Under the pieces are notes generated by a model. That model did no database searches and was not told the origin of the DNA. It saw only the letters and a program-made list of their open reading frames with translations. A stretch of DNA of 64,000 bases. Source: Rhodamnia argentea. Its lineage: Eukaryota > Streptophyta > Magnoliopsida > Myrtales > Myrtaceae. The stretch lies in contig NC_063152.1 in assembly GCF_020921035.1 (NCBI RefSeq), forward strand, positions 31,185,903 to 31,249,902. Reading direction: 5' to 3'. Positions 1-10,811 of this stretch are shown here, piece after piece. Every line of letters begins with the position of its first letter. The first letter of the stretch is position 1. Made by a program: the position numbers and the translations under genes.

Positions 1-650
1 CGCCCTAGCTGCGCCTCTCGAAGCCCGAAGTCGTGCATAATTGGGAAAATTTTTAACTTTTGTGCTCACGTGTTGGTTTTTTCTTCCCCTTTTCCTTATT
101 CACACGACAATGGGAAAATAAAAATCTTTTGTAACTTCGACATCACCCATGTTCTACCAATGATGCGGGCATGCGTTCATCATGACTTGCTACGTAGATT
201 TTGATTTCGTTTTTGGACAAATGATAACGATTTTATTTTCGAGTTTGAGTGTACAGCAACTCCCGTCTCTCTCGAACCTCAAGTGCTCCTAGATGAAGAT
301 TATGGTGGGAGTGAATTATTAGGGACGAGGTCTCGGCGATGGTGATTGTATCCATCATAGATCTGGAGGAGGGGGTCGCTGTAGTCGAAGCCGAAGCCGA
401 AGCCGAAGTCTCGACCCAAATGGACGTAACTTCGTTTCCTCTTTGACATATACATATAGATCGGAGGCTGGATTATATCGCGAGATCTCTAACGCAATTC
501 ACTTTAATTTTTAATCCCAAACATTTTGGTACGTGTTAGGTAATATAACAATTTAATTGATTTGCAATAATGCAACAAAACTTAATTATTAATGAAAATT
601 CAACATTCATTCATTCGAAATGTGATTAAACCGTACGACCATGTACATGT
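1..650. repeat. Upstream copy of a ~600 bp direct duplication (window-edge truncated)
   Basis: This stretch aligns by eye, in the same orientation, with about 4095-4690. Shared landmarks in order are a segment with GCTCACGTG, CACCCATGTTCTACCAATGAT, GCATGCGTT, ATGACTTGCTA, AAGATTATGGTG, GAGGTCTCGGC, GATTGTA and an AT-rich tail. It contains a short (GAAGCC)n run at about 386-409. No coding sequence is evident. The two copies flank the PMEI gene. It may be a dispersed repeat or old segmental duplication; the left edge is outside the window. Confidence 0.7.
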
Positions 651-966
651 GAATTTTTTTTTGGGTTTTTAAAGTACATGAAAAGCTAGATATATGTTGG
701 TATTGCACTAACATGGGAACTCAAACTTGTTGGACATTTAACGTGCAATTCCTGCTAATTATGGTGTGTATATTTGGGTAATTTTTTATTCGCATTGCTT
801 TGTAACGGGAGTGTTCTTCCTTAGAGCAATCATCACTTTTTCATGCATTTCACAAAACTTCTTACATTCATAACCTTAACAAGTGACAGCAACAGCAGAA
901 CTCACTTCCCTACATATGTTATACATGTCTAACCCACGTCTCGTCTTCCCACCATGATCCCCGGAT

Positions 967-1605
967 CTACGGCTTGCCTTTGGCCGCCCCGCGGTGCCTC
1001 GACCCGAACCTGTCCACGAGGGCCAGAGCGTTGCTCACCACCTGCGCCACCTCCACCAGCCGCCCCCTCACCGCGCTCTTCGCCTTCCCGTCCATGCCCG
1101 GCCTCGCAAACCCGTCGAAGCACGTGTTCTCGTCGGTGAGGGCCCCGCTCACCCACGTCTGCACGTTGCTCATGTGCCAGTCGAACGCCTCCCCCGCGGC
1201 CCCCTGGCCTCCTCCCATCTGGCCAAGCTCGTCAATGGACCGGCTCAGCCGGCTCACGCTGTCGCCTACGTTCTGCACGCAGTCCTGCACGGCCTGGGAC
1301 TCCCGTGGGGTGATGCCCTGGAGGCGGGACAGCTGGGCCACGTAGGTCGCGGCGCTTTGGGCCCGGGCGAGGCTGACCTGGAGCGCGGCCCGGGCGAGCT
1401 GGCGGGGGTCCTGCTGGATGGAGGGGGCGTAGCCGGAGAGGCACTGGACGCAGAGCGACGGGTAGTGCGTGGACCGGCAGGAGGACTTGATGAAGTCCGT
1501 TCTGGGAGCTGCGGTGGCCTGTGAGCTCGACGGTTGGAGGATGGCCGTGAAGAAGAGGAGGTGGAAGAGGAAGAGGAAGGAGTGGGATGGTTTTGCTTTG
1601 GCCAT
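967..1605 (-). CDS. Pectin methylesterase inhibitor (PMEI) family protein
   Basis: A single-exon gene of 212 residues. Residues 1-30 form a signal peptide with a Phe/Leu-rich core. The rest is an all-helical PMEI domain with five cysteines at about 43, 52, 55, 109 and 162. In the family the pairs equivalent to 43-52 and 109-162 form the two disulfides. Members bind and block pectin methylesterases in the cell wall, and related invertase inhibitors share the fold; the sequence looks closer to the PMEI / 21 kDa protein group. The ATG at 1605 was chosen because two upstream in-frame ATGs (1686, 1674) lie immediately downstream of the TATA box, probably upstream of the transcription start. The coding region is very GC-rich compared with its flanks. 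The secreted PMEI-type fold is well supported; inhibitor specificity is inferred. Confidence 0.88.
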   Translation of the reverse strand: MAKAKPSHSFLFLFHLLFFTAILQPSSSQATAAPRTDFIKSSCRSTHYPSLCVQCLSGYAPSIQQDPRQLARAALQVSLARAQSAATYVAQLSRLQGITPRESQAVQDCVQNVGDSVSRLSRSIDELGQMGGGQGAAGEAFDWHMSNVQTWVSGALTDENTCFDGFARPGMDGKAKSAVRGRLVEVAQVVSNALALVDRFGSRHRGAAKGKP

Positions 1606-1690
1606 GTTTATGTTTTTGTGCTGTGTGCGAACTGGTTTTGGTTCAGACTCTGTGCATGTGAAGGTGAAAGGCATCGTGGAGTGCATGGTC

Positions 1691-1727
1691 TTTATAAGGA
1701 AGTTTAGAGAGAGAGAGAGAGAGAGAG
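1691..1727 (-). promoter_or_regulatory. Core promoter of the PMEI gene: TATA box beside a (CT)n tract
   Basis: On the minus strand TATAAA occupies 1696-1691, about 86 bp before the start codon. It is preceded by a CT-dinucleotide tract (GA on the plus strand, about 1706-1727). TATA plus CT tract is a common plant core-promoter arrangement. The distance leaves a leader of roughly 50-60 nt. Confidence 0.6.
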
Positions 1728-1752
1728 TGGTGTGCTTGCTTGGAAGCTCCAC

Positions 1753-4094
1753 TCAAAGTCAATGTTAATCTCGTCGTACTAATGATTTTAATTCATATGT
1801 TTGGCGGCAAAAATGTCGGAAATTTTTTAAAAAATGCAGTCACGTGACTACCTGCCTGCCCTTTTGACCTCCGCTCGTTTATGGTCGCATTAGTTTATGC
1901 TCTTAAGTCGGTAACATCATGTTCGACCTGTCGACCTAACTTTGTTTGTGGAAGTGGAACCACATTTTGCAACACTAACTTACCAAGTTAAAGAATGTAA
2001 AGCGGAAGAGAGGATTTATCATAATGAATATTACGTTTGCCTTCGTGAGATCACTGTACAAGGCAATATAACAATCAAGATACGCACGATCAAATGGAGA
2101 TATACGCGAAATCTTGAAAGATGCATAGAATCAACATAATTATCAAATATCTTTAACAAAGTAAATTATCTTGAAAATATACTAATTATCTCTAATAATC
2201 TAAAAGTTAACGCAAGTTAATAAATTGGCGTGATATCTCTAGGGTTCAGCTCAATTTGGCGTCTAGATTGCGATTTTGGTTCTCTAGGAAGTGTGAAAAA
2301 CCTAGGTTTAATTTGGATTCTCAACATTTCTTTGAGTTTGTCGGAAGTCCTTAAATCCCCCTATCTCGGGGCAACCTCTAAGATGGACATGGCTCGTTGT
2401 TTTGCAATTGCCACAGATCAGCTAAAGAAAGATTACACCACCTGTAAGCAAGGATATATTCAAGGTTTAATTCAAACGTTAAACCAAAAGAGAAAGCAAA
2501 ACAAAAAGGGTGTACATATGGCCTTACTCGAGCATTTCCATCTCGATGGTCCTTAATATTTCAAGTAGTAGCATTATTTCTCTTATTTTAGCTTGGTCGT
2601 GACCTTGAGCATAGAGATAATAGAGAGCTAAAACTTTGAAAGGGCGTGTATAATTATTCCTTCCAAATATTAATAAGTCATCGTTGTATTGGATAACCTA
2701 TAATGTGGATACATACTTTTCAAATCATCCATTAAATAGATGCCACGTGAAACATAAAGTAAGTATAAATCATACTCTTGGATAGTTGGACACAAGAGGG
2801 CCGACACGTGAGGAACAACTCTAGATCGATAAAACCATAAGAACCTACAAAATGAACTCAGGACACCAACATCCAGCTGAGTACAAATTTTACAATACAC
2901 GCCTCCTAGGATGGTATGGTCAGAAAAAAAAAATGGTATGGTCCTCTTCTTCCCGGATGCTTCTTTCGAGTCACTCGATTTCATGCAACTACCTTGATAT
3001 ATTACACATAATTCGTGTACAAAGTACAAACGCAGGCATTAAAATATCCCAGTCCACGTTTCTCGTATCTCGAGAAACGCCAGACCACAGGTCCACAGCA
3101 CAACTTGCACAGTGTCGACCCATCAATCCAATCTCCTTTCACGTGTCCGGAAGTCACCTAGCACTTGCCTCGAAGCATTGTTATAATTGGGTTTGCCATT
3201 AAAAAAATGAACCAGCCAGCCATTAGAAGCTGCTCGGTAGGTCTAGGGTTCCCATTTCTTTTGTCCTTTCTGGGTCGGTCCGTGCATTAAAGACTTCCTC
3301 TAGGGAAATAGCTTAACCGGCAATGCCGGCGCTGACTCTCTTCTCCTCTCCCTTGTTTCTGTCTGCAGCTGGACATGGACTTCACACTATTTTATGGAGA
3401 AATTGCACCCCTCGAGCTAAGGCCTGGGCATATTTTTCGATCCTTGCTCGAACCAAAACTTGCTTGGACGTTAAGTTTGTCAATGTTTATCCCCAGCTAC
3501 CTACTTTCGCGTCCTACACAAACAATTCTTAACTTTGATCAGTCTTTCTAACACATCTCGTGTGTAAGCCAATGATTCGTATATATTCTAAAGATGTGTG
3601 AATGTACGACGAGATATCCACTGAATAGAAATATAAATGGAAAATAAGAAATAACGAGCACGGTTGAAAATCGGTGGAAGGGAAAATTAGGGCTCGAGCG
3701 CAAATGGCATGGAGTTCTATGAATCGCTTGTTTTCCAAATTATTTAAACTGTTCAGAAACCGGGTAATAATGGGCATGTAGCAGGTCTCTAATTTTTTTC
3801 GGGGCAATATATTTTGATTCAAAAGTTTATATTAGCTAACTCGAAATTTGAAAACCTAACTCGTGATCGGTATTAAAATCGGGGCCACGTCTTCCTGGGT
3901 ACACGCTATCGGTCCGTTGACTAAACTTAATATTTTGTCGATGATTTGTGTTGGGTCGACAGCATTAACGGGGAGACAATGTTGCTGGTTGACTCGATTT
4001 TATTGGTAAATCATAAAAGAAAACAAAAGAAGACAAAACACAATAAGAGAAACCTCCACCATTATCGATCATGTGTCTCCCACATAAGCCTGGT
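1753..4094. other. Intergenic, no gene recognised
   Basis: Mostly AT-rich sequence with short unsupported open frames on both strands. None has a recognisable domain, a plausible splice structure or coding-like composition. This is the upstream region of the PMEI gene followed by sequence leading into the second copy of the direct duplication. Confidence 0.5.
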
Positions 4095-4690
4095 CAAACT
4101 TGTAGCTGTTGCCTCTGGAAGTCTGAGCTCGTGCACTGTGTGGGGGGAAGAAATTATCTTTTAAGCTCACGTGTAGATTTTTTCTTTCCCTTTTCCATAT
4201 TCACAAGAATAGGGGAAAATTAAAAATTAAAAATAAAAAAATATTGTGTTTCTTTAGCTTCACCCATGTTCTACCAATGATTTAAGCATGCGTTTACTAT
4301 GACTTGCTAAATTGATTTTGGTTTCGATTTCGGGCAAAGGTTAACATTATTTTATTTCGAGTCCGAGCGTACCGCGACGCCCCGTGTAGTAAATCTAAGA
4401 AAATCTTGAATTTCAAACACTTTTACGTTAAGATTATGGTGAAAGAGAAAAGCAAGAGTCGAGGTCTCGGCAATCGGGATTGTACCCATTAGAGATTAGA
4501 GGCTGAATGGAGGGCAAGATTTCTGGCACGACCTACTCTAATTTTCAATCCTAGGCATCTGTAATGATAGTGTTTAAGTATCAACTTAACTAATACATAA
4601 ATAATGTAACAAAGGCCTAACTGTTCGTGAAAATGTAATATTCAATCAAAATGTGGTTAATTGGTAAGATCATGTATATGTTAATGGAAC
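4095..4690. repeat. Downstream copy of the ~600 bp direct duplication
   Basis: Direct-orientation counterpart of 1-650, matching from a segment resembling tagctg..cctct.gaag through the ACCCATGTTCTACCAATGAT block to the AT-rich tail near 4690. The copies differ by many substitutions and small indels, so the duplication is old. No terminal repeats or target duplication were identified. Confidence 0.7.
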
Positions 4691-4933
4691 AATTAAATAT
4701 TAAATAAAATTCATCTTACTTTATTTTCATGAAGGAATGAAATCTATTTTCAGAACTAAGTGATTGGAAAAGGGAAAAGGTCATTCAAAATCAATGTTTA
4801 AGCGATACAATCTTTTGAATTTATTTTATGAAAATTGTTATTCTTCAAATTCATGTAGCACCAATATCCATCTTAATAGAAACTAATTCGAGATAAAAAA
4901 AAAGAAGAAGATAATTTTAAACAAGTTTGAGCA

Positions 4934-5216
4934 GAGAAGATTATCCAAAAAGTCAAGAACCGATTATACGACGGCCGGTTCAGTCATAAATATTTCGATT
5001 GTGCCAATTAGTTTTAAGCATTTTGACGATTTGCAAATATAGTCCCACCGGCCAATAATTCAAACATTAAGTTTAAGACTAACTTGGCAAATTTTCAAAA
5101 GGTTTAGGACTAGATTGGCAAGTTGTCAAAAGAGTTTAGGACTAAATTAGCACAATTGAAAGATTTAGAACTGAATTAGCTGTATAATAAATCTAGAACT
5201 TCTTAGACATTGTCCC
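4934..5216. mobile_element. Non-autonomous TIR element, AAATTGGCA family copy A (diverged)
   Basis: The 5' end (ATCCAAAAAGTC, then a segment ending in TTATACG) is the imperfect reverse complement of the 3' end (TTATTATACAGC... read on the minus strand from GGGACAATGTC). The interior holds the family's repeated phrase, approximately GGACTAAATTGGCAC. No clean target duplication is visible; flanks AGTTTGAGC and AGTTCGGGT are only loosely similar. One of at least six related elements in the window. Confidence 0.5.
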
Positions 5217-6039
5217 AGTTCGGGTAACTTGAAGTTGATGAAAGTAACGTGACTTGAGAGTTGAACTTCTTGGACGATTATCCCGGCTTTCGCATCTCCT
5301 CAATCTTGGAGAATTTCTTCTTCGACAAGGAGGATAGCAAGACAGTGGGCTTGAACCGGTCCGGCCCATCAACGGAGCTAAACATTATAGAGATTAGAGA
5401 CTGCAACATGTCAGTTGGATTAAGGCTGTCTGGTCAGATCCTCGAGAGCTTACTTGGACATTTTTTGCCATTCTTACCCAATACACTATGCTTCAATCCG
5501 ATTTGATGGGGCCAAAATTTTCTCTGAGCCCACCTCTCCCACAAAGTTTGACTCGGGTCTCAATTCTAGCCTAAATTTTCCTTTTTATCCGAATCGACTC
5601 GGGACCCAAATCTTGGCCCAGACTTTTTGTTTTATCACGTAAAAAAAATTCAACTTTCAGTCGATACCTGAATATGCCCCCCCCAATCAAGTTTCCGTCT
5701 AGTGATGTTGTTGGAGATTTGACATAGCAAGTGCTCGACAATCCGTTGGATGGAAATTTGACAGGCTTTAGATTCCAACTAAAAGTTTGTGCTTTTTTAT
5801 GAGACCGAAAATAAAATTCGGGCCTCGATTGGGACCTGAAACAAAAAGAAAAGCTTGGGTCAAAGTTTAAATCTGAATTAAGGTTAGTGTTTTATATATT
5901 AAAAAAAAAAAGAATCTTGGGTCAAACTTGAAACTTCAAGCTAAAGTTTGTGATTTTTAAGGAAATTATGCCCACATGACTTCTCATCGATGAAGCTAGG
6001 AAATTTGTATGAAATTTCATATGCGTAGGTGGTGGCTCT

Positions 6040-6330
6040 TTTCTAGACTTGTCAAAATGGGTGTTAAATGGGCCTAATCATGATATGGGTGTTAAATGAT
6101 CATTTTTATTTAGACCAAATCTACATCTATGACTCTCTCTTCATCCTCTCTCGCTCCGCTCAATCTCGCGCTCTCTCACTCGGTACTCTTACTTCGGTTT
6201 GGGTATGAGTTTTCCTAAATTTTGACAAATATAGAAGTGTGTTAGGAATATGGATCGGGTCGGGTCGGGTCAGTTATAACTCATTATATTTATATTGCAT
6301 GAAAATGGGTTTAGTTCAATTTTTCCAATG
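6040..6330. repeat. Dispersed repeat, inverted relative to about 26200-26500
   Basis: A segment with GTCAAAATGGGTGTTAAATG, GACTCTCTCTTCATCCTCTC and a (GGGTC)n run. The reverse complement of 26.2-26.5 kb carries the same order of landmarks: AACACCCAAAA-type, the GAGAGAGTC block and the Gly/Ser-poor AT flank. No protein is encoded. Likely a short non-autonomous transposon family. Confidence 0.4.
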
Positions 6331-9114
6331 GACTTTAGGCCTCCAAAACCCATTGGAAAAACACTGGGGTGTTTGGCAAGCCTTTTTAATGTGGCATTTG
6401 GGCAAATACCAGCCTTAGGAAGGCTAGAAGCTTAATGTTGGTCATTACCAATATTGAGCATACATCATCCGACCAAATGCTAGCCTAGGGTTAGATATTT
6501 TTTCATCTAAAACTAACCTCACCAATTCTCCCAAATGCCGATTTTGCCACCTTGTTGTTACAGTTCATCTTCTTTGTGCGAGGGCAGCCTGGGAGGTCGT
6601 GCGACCCAAACGAGCTTCGCCTTGGTTGTGCAATCCTCGCCGTGGGTCGCCCAATCGGCAACAGATATGGCTTGCCTCTGTCCCGAGGCTTTACGATGAT
6701 TTATAAAAAAAAAAAATAATAAAAGAATCGCCCAAAGCCCTTTGCAAATGAGTTCTTATCGAACACCATTCAACTCAAAGTTTATTTTCAAATGAGTTTC
6801 TACCAAATGCAATTTGCATTTTCTCAATGCCCGTTACAAAAGTCAAACCAAATACAACCTAAATGGAGCTATCTGGGTCTGGCGACTCGGATCCAAAATC
6901 AACCCGATTCATCCATTTGACGGGGTCAACTCTTTTTTCGAGCCCATGTAAGTATTTTACAGAAACGTGAAGGACTTGTTAGGTAAGTTGCAGTTGGGTA
7001 ATCTCGGTCGCATTGCTTGTGAGTCTCTTTGTGACGAGATTTGAACCAAAACTTTCTTCGCTCACACTGTTTCGTAAATTAGTTCCCGGTCGGACCGGGT
7101 CCTAGTCTTCGTCGAGGTACGAAAAGGAGGACATTTCAGGACCGCCGCGAATGGCGGACTTTCTCGCCCTTTTCGGGTCGACCCGCGTGAAGAACGGAGA
7201 TGTCGCATCAACGAGGTTTTGGTTTCCCATCGGCGGGGCATGCCGCGTCATTTTCACCTGCCGAATCAATTGCTTAGGGCCCACAAATAAATTAATTTTC
7301 AACAAATCCAGCGGTAATTATTTAATTTCTACCATTTGGTGTATTTAAGAATGATTACTCTTTCTTTTTTTATTTATTTTTTTTGGGGCCCTTTCTCATC
7401 GAGTCTAGTTTTCGGACAACAAACTTTTTCCTTTTTTCGGGTCGTCGACGACGACGACGACGACGAAGTGAAGTTTAAAATCTCCCGTCGGCTTGTTGAA
7501 GACTCCATCCCGTCGCCGTCAATCGCCGTTGAACAAATGAAAATATACCAGAATAGAAAATTCGTTGGTGGGGGTGCTTTCGTTGACCGCGAAACTTCAA
7601 TTCCACGCGCAAATGCCCGTTCCGATGACATTTCTTCTCGTCATTTTGTCAGGCAACGTAGCCGCCTTGAATGCCCAATGATTGATTGCTAGATGTATAA
7701 TATTCAGTCCAACATAATTAAGGGAGACGCTGTGGAATTTGGACTTGGACGAGCCAATATTTACCGAAAACGACGTCGAATCAAATCGGAGGGGCCGTCA
7801 CATTCCGATCTTCGGTTGATCTGTTCAAATCTCAAGTCGCAGCGCACGATCAACGGGTGCAATTTGTTCGTCAATTATGTTAATGGACACGAAGAGTTGC
7901 TTCTGGTCGCGGCGCATGCGACTCCTGGTTTTCGTACTTGTCAACGTGACCAGTTCAAAGTTCACCTGTTTTTAGGAGTTCATTCGAAGGAGAAAATCGG
8001 CCATTGTCAGCACGATAGTGCGGTCCCGTGTTGATAATTGTTAGGTCGAACCCCCGATTTTACACGCTTTTCTCGAACTTCTGATCTGTCTAATTGAAGT
8101 CCCAAGAGATTAGCATAAGTTTTCTATTCAAATTTCCTCCCGTTCCGGATGCGATTGATCCGTGAAAGCCGACCAATTTTCGACTTGAAAAACACAAGCG
8201 CGATGTTCATCTAGTGGTGTTTTGGGAAAAATGAAAATTCCAATTGTTGTTATGGTAAGACGTTTCTTATTGCAGCCTTTATCGTCTACAACATAAGCCG
8301 TCGAGACTTTTTCGGTCTCGTGCATAGCCGGTAGGCGATAGTCCACGGGAAGCAAAAACTTCTTCCACATCGGGCCCAATTTATTGGATTTGAAGCGGAA
8401 GGGATTGATTGAAGATATGAAAGAATTTGATTGGGATACCGATTCTGGTTGCATCTTGATTAATTTGGTCGATTCGTGATTGATTTGGTAAAATAGGAAA
8501 ATTTCATCTCGTATGTTTTCTTTCTATTTCCATCTTTCTTCCTTATACTATAAATACACACATAGAAGGTGTGAAAAACATTGAATAGAATTCCTCCAAA
8601 TATTCTCCGGTTCTTGCCATAGTTAATTAGGATATTGATCACTATGTCTTATACTAAATTTTCAATACATGACTTTTTCCGCATAAAACTCCCGCAACTC
8701 AATAAAATTTATGCAAATAGGAGCTTGATTGCACAAATTAAAAATCCAAGGACCCGATCGAAAAAAAAAAAAAAAGTGAAAGGTGAAGGACCAAAAGTGG
8801 GATTTCATTAAAAAGTTGTATGTCAAAAATCTTCTCACCATGCTTTCGAAGGTAAATTACTTGCCATGCAAGATGTTGGGAAAAGAACAATAATGACTTA
8901 GGGGGCAAAATGGTAAAAAGGGATAGCGTGAAGGTGACGCGAGCTGCAAACGCGTGGCAACACAGACTCCCATGAGTTTTCAGAAGTTCATACCTTTTCA
9001 CCAGACAACCTGAGCGTTGGACAGCTCAAAAGGCGAGGAGCAAGAAGAAGAAGACGAAGACGAAGAAGAAACGAAACTCGCTCATCGCACACAAAACACA
9101 CTGAGTCGCAACCA

Positions 9115-9120
9115 TATAAA
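9115..9120 (+). promoter_or_regulatory. TATA box of the GPI-anchored lipid-transfer protein gene
   Basis: TATAAA lies 76 bp before the start codon in a purine-rich region. The predicted leader is about 45-50 nt and contains no upstream ATG. Confidence 0.6.
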
Positions 9121-9195
9121 CCGAGTCGACTCCATCAAAGGGACATCACCATCCCCACCTAACAACCCTCCATTCCGACGCGCACAGAGAGAAAC

Positions 9196-10811
9196 ATGAC
9201 CTCGACTTCTCGCCGGACGCCTCTCCTCCTGGCGGCGGCGCTGTTGTTCGCCGCCGGGGCCGCCATCCTCGCGGAGGCGCAGACGCCGGCGACGCAGACG
9301 TGCGCGTCGAAGCTGGTGCCCTGCGCCGACTACATGAACTCGACGAACCCGCCGGACACGTGCTGCAACCCGATCAAGCAGGCGGTGGCCACCGACCTCG
9401 CTTGCCTCTGCAACCTCTACAACACCCCAAACCTGCTCGCCTCCCTGGGGATCAACGTCACCCAGGCTCTCCAGCTCACGAAGGAATGCGGTGTCTCCAC
9501 CGACACCGGCCTCTGCAACGGTACGATCGTCTACTCTCGTCCACTGTTTCGGGAAAAATCTTGCAGGGGAAGGAGGAACGAATTAGGTTTTGGTAAAAAA
9601 AAAAAAAACTGGATTTGCAATTCGGAAGAACCTTCTCTATGACGAGACCGAATGACGATTCTTGAGTCATTTTTAAGCTTTGGGAACTGCGATTTGGCCT
9701 GTTTTGGAACTGAATTGAACTTGCTTGTGCGACACCTCTTTCTTTTGAGCTTCAATTCATACCGAGAAGAAGTTTTTCTCACACGAAATCTCTTGATTTG
9801 CAGCGAGCGCTACGTCTCCATCGTCATCAACAACACCACCACCAGGTAAGAAATTTTCCGTTTTCCTTCTTTCGATTCATTCGCTAGTAATTTTGGGTCG
9901 ATCAGCCATTGTTGCACCTCCAGATAAGTAATTTTAGAGCTGGTTTAGGGAAGCAAATCTAGGCGAGACGATAGAGTTCGTCTGGAACCCGACAAGGGCG
10001 AAATTTTCCTGGAAAAGGCCGGTGTCCGATGGTCTCTGCGCGTCCGAGCTTGACTTGGGTCGCTTGGGGAAATCTTACTTTAGGGGGGAGATTATTGAAG
10101 TCATGTCCTTTTCCCAGAAAATTATTGTGGCTCGAGTCTGTCTCATTCCATAACTTTCTTGGCATTGCCGTCCCACGTGAATCAGATTTATGAGGGTGAT
10201 GAAGTATGTAAATAGCAGATACATGACAAATAGGAAAACTAGACAGGGCTGTTTATGGTTGCTCTCGGTAGTCCTTATTACAGGTAATCAAATTTTGGGG
10301 TTCTTCCTGGGATTGATGTCAGATTGCTTCTTTATATAGACAGTTCATCGTATGCTAAAGTCTGTTCTAGGTTAAGACAGAAAGACGTGGAATTAGGACA
10401 AGAATTGTTAGAGCTGATAAGAAGAATCGCTCAATGCGCGTGTGTGGAATATCCCTTGATGCCGACAGTATTTCTCGGTAACCTTCGAGCGGCATCTCCC
10501 GCCACAATGACGAGTGAAGTATCGAGTATGTCGTGCAACTCTTTTGCATTCAAGGAGATTTGGGGTGAAGTGTCGCCGAGGTTGTAGACTTGAGTAGTAA
10601 GAGAGACTTTACATTGTGCAGCTGCATTTTGTGAAGCTCGTCTTTCCTTTCGATTTGAGGCATCTTGATTGCTATGAGTGTTGAGTTTCTAATAGCAGAA
10701 TGGTGAATGAATGTTGCAGCGACGCCCGGAGGCGACAGCGATGCCGGCAGAATAACTTGGAGCGGTATCTCAAGCTCATTCCTCATTCTGGCATCGATGA
10801 TGTTTTATTGA
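9196..10811 (+). CDS. GPI-anchored non-specific lipid-transfer protein (LTPG type)
   Basis: Three exons: 9196-9520, 9804-9845 (a 42-nt microexon) and 10720-10811, all with GT-AG borders and phase 1. The product is 152 residues. It has a signal peptide (residues 1-29), then the eight-cysteine motif of the LTP/2S-albumin fold in the order C, C, CC, CLC, C, C. The short Ser/Thr/Pro linker is encoded by the microexon and the start of exon 3. The C-terminal hydrophobic tail follows a small-residue/acidic stretch, as for a GPI signal. LTPG proteins sit on the outer face of the plasma membrane and bind lipids, with roles in cuticle and suberin deposition or defence. Without the microexon and third exon the frame would run into the intron and the GPI tail would be missed. 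Family assignment is strong; the exact lipid role is inferred. Confidence 0.88.

Larger units (their letters stand above)
4691..9110. other. Intergenic, repeats but no gene recognised
   Basis: Contains a small inverted-repeat element (4934-5216), a dispersed repeat (about 6040-6330) related in inverse orientation to one near 26.2-26.5 kb, and a low-complexity (GAC)n-like run near 7444-7466. Open frames at 7.1-8.0 kb translate to sequences without a recognisable family and lack splice context. The last few hundred bases are the promoter region of the lipid-transfer protein gene. Confidence 0.5.

Noticed and set aside
1606-1752. N-terminal extension of the PMEI protein using upstream ATGs at 1686 or 1674
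   Set aside because: Both lie just after the TATA box, probably before the transcription start, and would bury the signal peptide.
7336-8034. Two adjacent open frames that could be a gene
   Set aside because: No recognisable domain, the Asp run is a (GAC)n repeat, and no splice sites join them convincingly.
9899-9920. Extra microexon in the second LTPG intron (CCATTGTTGCACCTCCAG)
   Set aside because: It would need an AT donor; the three-exon model already closes in frame with canonical sites.
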